Shown in pieces: positions 1-5,361 of a DNA stretch of 7,758 nt. Source of the stretch: Paracoccaceae bacterium. Lineage in GTDB: Bacteria; Pseudomonadota; Alphaproteobacteria; Rhodobacterales; Rhodobacteraceae. The translations under genes and the position numbers were made by a program. Numbering within the stretch: the stretch's first letter is position 1; each line of letters opens with the position of its first letter. A model generated the notes under the pieces. The model was not told the DNA's origin, did no database searches, and worked only from the letters and a program-made list of their open reading frames with translations. The stretch covers positions 1-7,758 of the forward strand of contig NVQY01000112.1 of NCBI GenBank assembly GCA_002400675.1. The letters run 5' to 3'.

Positions 1-1187
1 GAGAGCTGATCGTGCGGCTCGCCGATGAAACCGCGTTCGAGATCGGCACCAACATCGCCACCACCCCCGGCGACGTGGTTTACCGCAACCGGATGATGGA
101 GCTGATCCAGTACAAGCCCGCCACCGAAACCGTGCACGAAATCCCGATCATCCTGTTCCCGCCATGGATCAACAAGTTCTATATCCTTGATCTAAAAGCA
201 CAAAACAGCCTGATCAAGTGGATCACAGAACAGGGTTATACGCTGTTTGTGGTCAGTTGGATCAACCCCGATGCCTCTTACCGGGATGTGGGCCTCGAGG
301 ATTACATCGAGGACGGTTATCTGGCCGCCTTCCGCGAGGTCAAAGCGATCTGCGGCGTCAAACAGATCAACGCAGTGGGCTATTGCATCGCCGGGACCAC
401 GCTGGCGCTGACGCTGTCGTTGTTGAAACAGCGCGGCGACAAGACCATCAAATCTGCAACCTTCTTTACCGCGCTGACCGATTTTTCCAATCAGGGCGAA
501 TTCACCCCGTTTCTACAGGATGATTTCATCGACGGAATCGAGGATGAGGTAAAGGAACAGGGGCTGTTGCGGTCGTTCATCATGGCGCGCACGTTTTCCT
601 ATCTGCGTTCGACGGATCTGGTATATACCCCGGCGATCCGCAGCTACATGATGGGGGAAACACCCCCGGCGTTCGATCTGTTGTATTGGAACGGCGACGG
701 GGCCAACCTGCCGGCGCGCATGGCGATGCAGTATCTGCGCAGTCTGTGTCAGCGCAACGAATTCGCCGGCGAAGGGTTCGATCTGATGGGGCATACCTTG
801 CGGTTGGACGAGGTGGACGTACCCCTGTGTTCGATTGCCTGTGAGACCGACCACATCGCCGCGTGGAAATCCTGTTATCGCGGGGTGCAGCAGATGGGCG
901 GGCGGTCGCGCACCTTTATCGTCACCCAGTCCGGGCATATCGCCGGCATCGTCAACCCGCCGAGCAAGAAGAAATACGGGCATTACACCAATGACGATAT
1001 GGGCCTCACCCCCGAAGACTGGCTTGAGGGGGCCGATTTCCACCAAGGGTCATGGTGGCCACGCTGGGAAAACTGGCTGAAAAAGCGGTCGGGCAAGCAG
1101 GTTCCGGCGCGCAAACCCGGCGATTCAACACATCCAGTACTGGAATCCGCCCCTGGATCTTATGTGGCTGTCAAGGCAAACCATTGA
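1..1187 (+). CDS. phaC: Poly(3-hydroxyalkanoate) synthase PhaC, 5'-truncated by window edge
   Basis: Polymerises (R)-3-hydroxyacyl-CoA, usually 3-hydroxybutyryl-CoA, into PHA at the surface of cytoplasmic granules. The frame is open from base 3 with no stop, so the GTG at 12 is probably an internal codon and the N-terminal third lies outside the window. About 394 residues are visible, against roughly 600 for a class I synthase. The alpha/beta-hydrolase core is intact. The lipase-like box G-Y-C-I-A-G has its nucleophilic Cys codon at 384-386, the catalytic Asp (in TDHIAAW) is at 849-851, and the catalytic His (in SGHIAG) is at 936-938. The motif FPPWINKFYILDL near the start of the visible part and NPPSKKKYGHYTN after the His are also typical of PhaC. 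It ends in TGA 131 bases before the phasin gene. The family assignment is secure. Class I is inferred from the single-subunit gene context, since no phaE-like gene is seen. Confidence 0.96.
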   Translation, partial: ELIVRLADETAFEIGTNIATTPGDVVYRNRMMELIQYKPATETVHEIPIILFPPWINKFYILDLKAQNSLIKWITEQGYTLFVVSWINPDASYRDVGLEDYIEDGYLAAFREVKAICGVKQINAVGYCIAGTTLALTLSLLKQRGDKTIKSATFFTALTDFSNQGEFTPFLQDDFIDGIEDEVKEQGLLRSFIMARTFSYLRSTDLVYTPAIRSYMMGETPPAFDLLYWNGDGANLPARMAMQYLRSLCQRNEFAGEGFDLMGHTLRLDEVDVPLCSIACETDHIAAWKSCYRGVQQMGGRSRTFIVTQSGHIAGIVNPPSKKKYGHYTNDDMGLTPEDWLEGADFHQGSWWPRWENWLKKRSGKQVPARKPGDSTHPVLESAPGSYVAVKANH

Positions 1188-1212
1188 TAACGGTAGATAA
1201 GTAATTTTTTTG

Positions 1213-1223
1213 CTGCGATGCGG
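1213..1223 (+). promoter_or_regulatory. Secondary, imperfect PhaR-type half-site pair
   Basis: CTGC-GAT-GCGG differs from CTGC-N3-GCAG by a single base in the right arm. It lies upstream of the putative -35 of phaP and about three helical turns from the perfect site at 1242-1252. It could be a lower-affinity site for cooperative PhaR binding, or chance in TGC-rich DNA. Confidence 0.4.
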
Positions 1224-1233
1224 CGTAAAAACC

Positions 1234-1262
1234 TTGATTTGCTGCATTGCAGCATCCATATT
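1234..1262 (+). promoter_or_regulatory. Putative phaP promoter (-35 TTGATT, -10 CATATT)
   Basis: TTGATT at 1234-1239 matches four of six bases of the sigma-70 -35 consensus. CATATT at 1257-1262 matches four of six of the -10, with a 17-base spacer. An alternative -10 is TATTGT at 1259-1264, with a 19-base spacer. The start of transcription would fall near 1268-1270, about 50 bases before the phaP ATG. The best support is positional: the perfect PhaR-type operator fills the spacer, where a bound repressor would block RNA polymerase. Read by eye; no transcript data. Confidence 0.45.
1240..1254 (+). promoter_or_regulatory. Perfect PhaR-type operator, CTGC-N3-GCAG
   Basis: The 15 bases TGCTGCATTGCAGCA form a perfect inverted repeat with 7-base arms around one central T. 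Inside it is CTGC-ATT-GCAG (1242-1252), the form reported for PhaR binding sites upstream of phaP in Rhodobacter and Paracoccus. A second, imperfect copy, CTGC-GAT-GCGG, lies at 1213-1223, with its centre about 29 bases upstream, close to three helical turns. The site sits between the putative -35 and -10 of phaP, and phaR is encoded next to phaP. The operator role is inferred from motif, position and neighbour. Confidence 0.8.
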
Positions 1263-1318
1263 GTTCTTATCGGATAACAAGCCGCCTCCCTCGGTTTCGC
1301 AGATAAAGGATTAGAACA

Positions 1319-1807
1319 ATGGCCAAGACGCAAGATTTCAACACCGCAATGAAAGACATCATGGGCGCGTTTCCCGTGGACAACACCGCAATGAAAGACA
1401 TCATGGGCGCATTTCCCGTGGACAACGCCGCATTCGAAGACGCCTTCAAGAACACCGCGTCGCTGAACGAAAAGCTGTCGGGCGTTGCCCTGACGGCGGC
1501 CGAGAAATCCGCCGAGATTTCCAGCAAATGGGCGCAAGACACCATCACCAAGCTGAATGGTTTCTCCAAAGCCAAGGCAGATCCTGCTGATTATGCCAAA
1601 GCCATGACCGATTTCGCCTCGGCCTCTGCCGAAGTTGCTGCCGAAAACATGGCTGCCTTTGCCGAGATCGCCAAGAAAGTTCAGACCGAGACCGTCGAAT
1701 TGATGATGGCTGCCGGTAAGGACGTCACCGAAGGTGCGAACGCCGCCGTCAAGAAAGCCACCAACGACGCGACAGCCGCCGCCAAGAAAGCGACTGCTGC
1801 CAAGTAA
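1319..1807 (+). CDS. phaP: Phasin PhaP (Phasin_2 type) with internal 14-residue duplication
   Basis: Small amphipathic protein that coats PHA granules, controlling their number and size and keeping other proteins off the polymer. The ATG at 1319 is preceded by AAAGGA (1305-1310) at 8-base spacing. The 162-residue product starts MAKTQDF and has the alanine-, lysine- and glutamate-rich helical body of alphaproteobacterial phasins, for example AAEKSAEISSKW at 60-71, DYAKAMTDFASA at 91-102 and AAFAEIAKKVQTETVELMM at 112-130. It closes with a lysine/alanine tail (AAVKKAT, AAAKKATAAK). No signal peptide or membrane segment is seen. Residues 9-22 and 23-36 are an exact duplicate, TAMKDIMGAFPVDN, a segment that I recall as present once in related phasins. 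The flanking phaC and phaR genes and the PhaR-type operator upstream support the identity. A strong terminator follows, so it is probably transcribed alone from its own promoter. Confidence 0.95.
   Translation: MAKTQDFNTAMKDIMGAFPVDNTAMKDIMGAFPVDNAAFEDAFKNTASLNEKLSGVALTAAEKSAEISSKWAQDTITKLNGFSKAKADPADYAKAMTDFASASAEVAAENMAAFAEIAKKVQTETVELMMAAGKDVTEGANAAVKKATNDATAAAKKATAAK
1339..1426 (+). repeat. 42-bp in-frame tandem duplication inside phaP
   Basis: Bases 1339-1380 and 1381-1422 are the same 42-mer apart from one change, G at 1369 versus A at 1411. That change turns GCG into GCA and leaves alanine unchanged. The match runs on for four more bases of a third period (1423-1426). The period is exactly 14 codons, so the frame is kept. 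The single synonymous difference indicates a recent duplication and argues against an assembly artefact. Confidence 0.97.
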
Positions 1808-1861
1808 GGCGAACGAACACGTGAATTTGCACCCGATCCTCCCTGAAGGTGCGAAACGCGG

Positions 1862-1889
1862 GGGCGGGCCGATTGGTCCGCCCTTTTTT
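1862..1889 (+). terminator. Rho-independent terminator of phaP
   Basis: A 9-base-pair GC-rich stem pairs 1862-1870 (GGGCGGGCC) with 1875-1883 (GGTCCGCCC), with one G-T wobble and a GATT loop. Six T residues follow at 1884-1889. It lies 55 bases after the phaP stop codon and separates phaP transcription from phaR. Confidence 0.92.
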
Positions 1890-1963
1890 GTTGGGGATGG
1901 CTGGGGGCGCAGGTGACTTTAGCCCATTTTTCACTGCAAACCACTCCACCCTTCCAATTCCTT

Positions 1964-1998
1964 CTGCATGCGCATACGTTTGCTGCAACGCTGCATTT
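1964..1998 (+). promoter_or_regulatory. TGC-rich region upstream of phaR, probable autoregulatory PhaR site
   Basis: This stretch holds several CTGC half-sites: CTGC-ATG-CGCA at 1964-1974, CTGC-AAC-GCTG at 1983-1993 and another CTGCA from 1991. None is a perfect CTGC-N3-GCAG. PhaR of Paracoccus denitrificans is described as binding TGC-rich DNA in front of both phaP and phaR. The dense, imperfect sites here fit weaker autoregulation than the perfect phaP site. A phaR promoter must lie between the phaP terminator and 2015, but I could not pick a convincing -35/-10 pair. Confidence 0.5.
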
Positions 1999-2001
1999 CT
2001 T

Positions 2002-2008
2002 GGGGAGG
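2002..2008 (+). promoter_or_regulatory. Strong Shine-Dalgarno fixing the phaR TTG start
   Basis: GGGGAGG at 2002-2008 lies 7 bases before TTG at 2016. No ATG or GTG near it gives the conserved N-terminus, so this site decides the start of phaR. Confidence 0.85.
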
Positions 2009-2015
2009 ATAAACG

Positions 2016-2582
2016 TTGGGCGAACCGGATAAACCGCTACTGATCAAGCGCTACGCCAGTCGGCGGCTATATAACACCGAGACCAGCGATTACGTGACGC
2101 TGGAGGACATCGCCGGGTTCATCCGCGCGGGCCGCGAGGTGCAGATCATCGACCTCAAATCGGGCGACGACCTGACCCGGCAATACCTGTTGCAAATCAT
2201 CGCGGAACACGAAAGCCGGGGGGAAAACATCCTGCCGGTCAATGTGCTGAACGATCTGGTGCGCAGTTATATGGTGCCGGGTGGCGGGATGATGCCGGCG
2301 TTCCTGCAAAGCTCGTTCGATATGCTGCGCGAAAGCCAGTCGGGTATGGTCGAAAAGATGAGCGCGATGAACCCGATGACGCAGATACCGGGGTTCGAGG
2401 CGATGAAAACCCAGCAAGAGGCATTCCTCAAGGCCATGACCGGGGGCATGCCGGGCGCAATGACCAGCGGCTGGACCGGGGGCGAAAATGCGGGGGCACC
2501 CAAGGAAGACACTGGCGACGATCTGGAAGACATCAAGAAACAGATGGCCGAGTTGCAGGAAAAGCTGTCCAGACTAAAGTGA
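2016..2582 (+). CDS. phaR: PHA synthesis repressor PhaR (TTG start)
   Basis: Transcriptional repressor that also binds PHA. When polymer forms, PhaR moves to granules and phasin expression is released. The 188-residue protein begins with the highly conserved PHB_acc_N DNA-binding domain at about residues 6-70, with KRYASRRLYNTETSDYVTLEDI at roughly 11-32 and VQIIDLKSGDDLTRQYLLQII at roughly 42-62. The smaller PHB_acc part follows, with LPVNVLNDLVRSYM at 73-86. Residues 86-149 are methionine-rich (12 Met) and could contact polymer or oligomerise. The C-terminus (about 167-188, DDLEDIKKQMAELQEKLSRLK) reads as a short coiled coil. The start is TTG at 2016, chosen from the GGGGAGG site and because the conserved domain begins a few residues later. 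It ends in TGA and converges on the aminotransferase gene. Confidence 0.96.
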   Translation: MGEPDKPLLIKRYASRRLYNTETSDYVTLEDIAGFIRAGREVQIIDLKSGDDLTRQYLLQIIAEHESRGENILPVNVLNDLVRSYMVPGGGMMPAFLQSSFDMLRESQSGMVEKMSAMNPMTQIPGFEAMKTQQEAFLKAMTGGMPGAMTSGWTGGENAGAPKEDTGDDLEDIKKQMAELQEKLSRLK

Positions 2583-2593
2583 ACCTGGGGTGC

Positions 2594-2634
2594 GGTGGGT
2601 TGCCACCCACCCTACCGGCCTACTGTAGGGTGGG
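2594..2634. repeat. Overlapping competing hairpins between convergent genes
   Basis: The segment 2594-2600 (GGTGGGT) pairs perfectly with 2605-2611 (ACCCACC) around a TGCC loop. The overlapping 2606-2615 (CCCACCCTAC) pairs perfectly over 10 bases with 2625-2634 (GTAGGGTGGG) around a 9-base loop. The shared middle arm means only one hairpin can form at a time. It lies 11 bases after the phaR stop and about 60 bases beyond the stop of the opposing aminotransferase gene. There is no T run on either side, so it may be a transcript-stabilising or bidirectional stop structure, or a copy of a REP-like dispersed repeat. Confidence 0.75.
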
Positions 2635-2693
2635 GTTTGAGCCATTACAGGCGAAATCGGCCCAGGACCGGACAACCCACGCGTTGCGACAGA

Positions 2694-3887
2694 TCAGGTC
2701 CCGTAAGCCTGCGCCGGGGCCATGACCGCATCAGCCGCGTCCAGCAGGATTTCCGCCACAACATCCAGTTCCGCCCGGGTCAACCGCACCGGCAGGCGCA
2801 CATCACAAGCCCGCATCAGCATCGCCCGGGTCTGCGGTAGTTCCGGCATCTCGGGCATGAACTGCCAGTTCCAAAAAGCGCGTGCATTGTCGGCGCTTAG
2901 CCCAAAAATCTGCACCTTGACCCCGTGCGCCTCGGTTTCTGTGGCAAAAGCTAGGACCGCTTCATCGTTCATCCCACACAGGTTGAACTGGATCGAATCC
3001 GGTGCGCGAACCTCGGGGGGCAGGGCATCAGGAACCGCAATATAGGGCGAAGAATTAAGCCGCGCGGCCACATAGTCGTGGTTCTTGCGCCCGTCCCGCA
3101 CCCGTTGCAAAAGCTCCGGCAGTTGTGGCCGGATTACCGCCGCCGACAGGTTCGACATGCGCAGATTGTAAAGCGGTAGCTGGTTTTGCCACCGGGCAAA
3201 GGCATCGTGCAGCACCGGGTGCTTTTTCCAGTTATGCTCGTAAGCGCCCGACATGATGATCGCGCGCGCCACAAGATCGGCATCATCGGTCACCAGAATC
3301 CCGCCTTCACCGGCGTTAATCATCTTGTAGGACTGAAAGGAAAAACAACCAACCCGCCCCAATGTGCCAATATTGCGCCCAGCCCATGTGGTGCCCAGTG
3401 AGTGCGCCGCATCCTCGATCACCGGAATGCCCCGCGCATCCGCCAACGCCATGATCGCATCCATGTCAGAGGTGTGACCGCGCATGTGGCTGATGATGAT
3501 CGCCTTGATGTCTCCGCCCAGTTTGGCCTCGAAATCATCCAGATCGACGCGGTAATTGTTGCCAACTTCGCACAGGACCGGCACGCAATCCGCATGTACA
3601 ACCGATGATGGCACGGCGGCAAAGGTGAACCCCGGCAGCAATACCCGCGCATCCCGCGGCAGCCCCAACGCCTTGAGCGACAAGAACAACGCCGCCGAAC
3701 AGGACGAAACCGCCAGCGCATACTTTACCCCTAACAGTGCGGCAAATTCTGCCTCCAACAGCGCAACGGGCGAATCTTTCGCCGCCGTGTACCGAAACAG
3801 GTCCCCCGATTGCAGCAAAGCCTCGATCGCCTCGCGGGCGGCGGGCGGAATTGGTTCAGCACTATGCACATCTGGCGGCAGGGTCAT
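2694..3887 (-). CDS. DegT/DnrJ/EryC1-family PLP-dependent aminotransferase
   Basis: Fold-type I aminotransferase of the DegT/DnrJ/EryC1/StrS group, 397 residues, a normal length for the family. Visible features in order are the cofactor-phosphate-binding stretch SSCSAALFLSLKALGL (61-76), LLPGFTFAAVPSSVV (83-97), the acidic residue expected to contact the PLP ring nitrogen in VIEDAAHSLG (Asp159), and the Schiff-base lysine in SFQSYKMINAGEGG (Lys188). The ATG has AAGGA upstream at a suitable distance (complement of 3896-3900). Family members mostly aminate keto-sugars, but a few act on other carbonyl compounds, and no sugar-nucleotide genes are nearby. It is the last gene of the minus-strand amine cluster, 92 bases after the PuuB-like gene, so it may process an aldehyde or keto product of that pathway; this is inference. 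The substrate is unknown. It converges on phaR. Confidence 0.88.
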   Translation of the reverse strand: MTLPPDVHSAEPIPPAAREAIEALLQSGDLFRYTAAKDSPVALLEAEFAALLGVKYALAVSSCSAALFLSLKALGLPRDARVLLPGFTFAAVPSSVVHADCVPVLCEVGNNYRVDLDDFEAKLGGDIKAIIISHMRGHTSDMDAIMALADARGIPVIEDAAHSLGTTWAGRNIGTLGRVGCFSFQSYKMINAGEGGILVTDDADLVARAIIMSGAYEHNWKKHPVLHDAFARWQNQLPLYNLRMSNLSAAVIRPQLPELLQRVRDGRKNHDYVAARLNSSPYIAVPDALPPEVRAPDSIQFNLCGMNDEAVLAFATETEAHGVKVQIFGLSADNARAFWNWQFMPEMPELPQTRAMLMRACDVRLPVRLTRAELDVVAEILLDAADAVMAPAQAYGT

Positions 3888-3979
3888 TTTCGTTTTCCTT
3901 AATTCTATCTTTGGTAAAGGTAAAACAAATCACCAGCCGTGCCAAGCCCCGCACCGGGCAAGGACGCAAATTGTTGCCG

Positions 3980-5284
3980 TTAAATCCCCAGCCGGTCGCG
4001 CATGGCAAACCACGTCATCGCCAGCACCAAAAGAGGAGACCTCAAGGCCCCCCCACCGGGAAAAGACGGCGCAGGCACGCGCGCCATCGTGTCAAACCCG
4101 TCGCTTTGCCCCTTGATTGCCTGCGCCATCAACTGCCCGGCATGGGTGGCGGTGCCGACCCCATGGCCGGAATACCCGGACGCAGACAGGACATTATCCC
4201 CCAGTCGCGCCAGATAAGGCATCCGTTTCATGGTGATACCAAGGGTGCCGCCCCAAGCATAATCAATCGAAACATCCGCCAGATGCGGAAATATTTGCGC
4301 CATCGGCTTGCGCACCACCGCAGCAATGTCGCGCGGGAACCGGTAGCCGTAACTCTCGCCGCCGCCAAACAACAACCGTTTGTCGGCACTCAAGCGAAAG
4401 TAGTTGATGACAAACCGACTGTCAGCCACGGCCACATCGCGCGTCAACACCCGTGCCGCATCATCCCCCAACGGCTCTGTCGCGGCGATGAAATTGTTGA
4501 TCGGCATCACCCGCGCGGCCACCTTGCGGTTCAACCCGCCAAGATAGCCGTTACAGGCCAGAACCACGTGACCGGCCACAACCCGCCCCTTGTCGGTGCG
4601 TAAAACCGCCGGCTGCCCTTCTTCGATATGATGGACATGGGTGCGTTCATAAATCCTTACCCCAGCCGCATGGGCCGCTCGCGCCAACCCCAGCGCATAA
4701 TTCAGCGGATGCAAATGCGCAGCCCCCTTGTCCAGATACCCGCCTATATAATCCGGCGATGGGCACAAATCATGACACGCCTCCCGGTCCAGCATTTCGA
4801 TCTGATCGTAACCATACCGATCCTGCAAATGCGCCGCATGCTCCTGCAAATCGCGAACCTGCGCCGGTGTCGAACCCGTTTCGGCAACACCGGGCCTCAG
4901 ATCACAGTCAATCTTGTGACGGGAAATCAACCCTTTAACCAGATCCTTGGCCTCTTCCGCCATCTCCCAAAGCTTGGCGGCCTCGCCCGAACCCATCAGC
5001 TTTTCCAGCCCGGCCTGATCCATCCTCTGACCACTGCCCAACTGCCCGCCATTGCGCCCGGAGGCACCAAAACCAACCCGGTGCGCCTCTATCAGAACAA
5101 CATCCACCCCCGCCTCCGCCAGATGAAGCGCCGCCGATAACCCCGTATACCCGGCCCCGACAACACACACATCCGCGCGCACTTCTCCACGTAATGGGGC
5201 AAACTTATCCAGCGAATTCGCCGTCGCCGCATACCAGCTATCGGGATACTCGCCGCTGCGATCATTGGCATATAACAGGTTCAT
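3980..5284 (-). CDS. puuB: FAD-dependent amine oxidoreductase, PuuB-like (gamma-glutamylputrescine oxidase family)
   Basis: Predicted flavoprotein of the D-amino-acid-oxidase (DAO) fold, 434 residues, close to E. coli PuuB in length. PuuB oxidises gamma-glutamylputrescine to the aldehyde, releasing ammonia and hydrogen peroxide. The Rossmann dinucleotide motif CVVGAGYTGLSAALHLAEAG spans 40-59, with the acidic residue ending the second strand at Glu66 (VVLIEAHRVG). The DAO-family signature GFGASGRNGGQ follows at 71-81. The C-terminal FAD-contacting block SASGYSGHGVGTATHAGQLMAQAI is present. No signal peptide is seen, so it is cytoplasmic. I chose ATG at 5284 because GGGGGA (complement of 5289-5294) precedes it; a TTG at 5296 would overlap that site. 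It lies 77 bases after the PuuA-like gene. The family is secure, but the exact amine is inferred from context and could be another gamma-glutamylated amine. Confidence 0.85.
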   Translation of the reverse strand: MNLLYANDRSGEYPDSWYAATANSLDKFAPLRGEVRADVCVVGAGYTGLSAALHLAEAGVDVVLIEAHRVGFGASGRNGGQLGSGQRMDQAGLEKLMGSGEAAKLWEMAEEAKDLVKGLISRHKIDCDLRPGVAETGSTPAQVRDLQEHAAHLQDRYGYDQIEMLDREACHDLCPSPDYIGGYLDKGAAHLHPLNYALGLARAAHAAGVRIYERTHVHHIEEGQPAVLRTDKGRVVAGHVVLACNGYLGGLNRKVAARVMPINNFIAATEPLGDDAARVLTRDVAVADSRFVINYFRLSADKRLLFGGGESYGYRFPRDIAAVVRKPMAQIFPHLADVSIDYAWGGTLGITMKRMPYLARLGDNVLSASGYSGHGVGTATHAGQLMAQAIKGQSDGFDTMARVPAPSFPGGGALRSPLLVLAMTWFAMRDRLGI

Positions 5285-5288
5285 CTTA

Positions 5289-5294
5289 TCCCCC
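5289..5294 (-). promoter_or_regulatory. Ribosome binding site fixing the ATG start of the PuuB-like gene
   Basis: On the minus strand GGGGGA precedes ATG (5284-5282) by four bases. The TTG four codons further upstream (5296-5294) lies over this site and has no site of its own, so the shorter protein starting MNLLYAN is preferred. Confidence 0.65.
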
Positions 5295-5361
5295 AAGACG
5301 GCCCCGCACGCAGACCCCGCCTTCTTCTTGTCCTAAATACTCAAACTCCAACGCTGGCGAT

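Noticed and set aside
513..1046. Open frame antisense to phaC (- strand)
   Set aside because: It lies entirely over the conserved catalytic part of phaC, shows no recognisable domain, and is expected from high-GC third-position bias.
1160..1575. Minus-strand frames covering phaP with repeated residues
   Set aside because: Their internal repeats are only the reverse reading of the 42-bp phaP duplication, and the plus-strand phasin explains the sequence.
3902..3907. TAGAAT (minus strand) as a -10 for the aminotransferase gene
   Set aside because: It is so close to the ATG that the transcript would start inside or after the ribosome binding site, and no good -35 is at proper spacing.
3948..3958. 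CCCG-CAC-CGGG hairpin between the PuuB-like and aminotransferase genes as a terminator
   Set aside because: Only a 4-bp stem with no T run on the minus strand.
3737..4603. Long + strand open frame over the ends of the aminotransferase and PuuB-like genes
   Set aside because: Arg/Pro/His-rich composition without domains. It is antisense to two well-supported genes and crosses their intergenic gap.
5285..5296. TTG start giving a PuuB-like protein four residues longer
   Set aside because: The TTG overlaps the Shine-Dalgarno-like GGGGGA that serves the ATG at 5284, and no separate ribosome site lies upstream of it.
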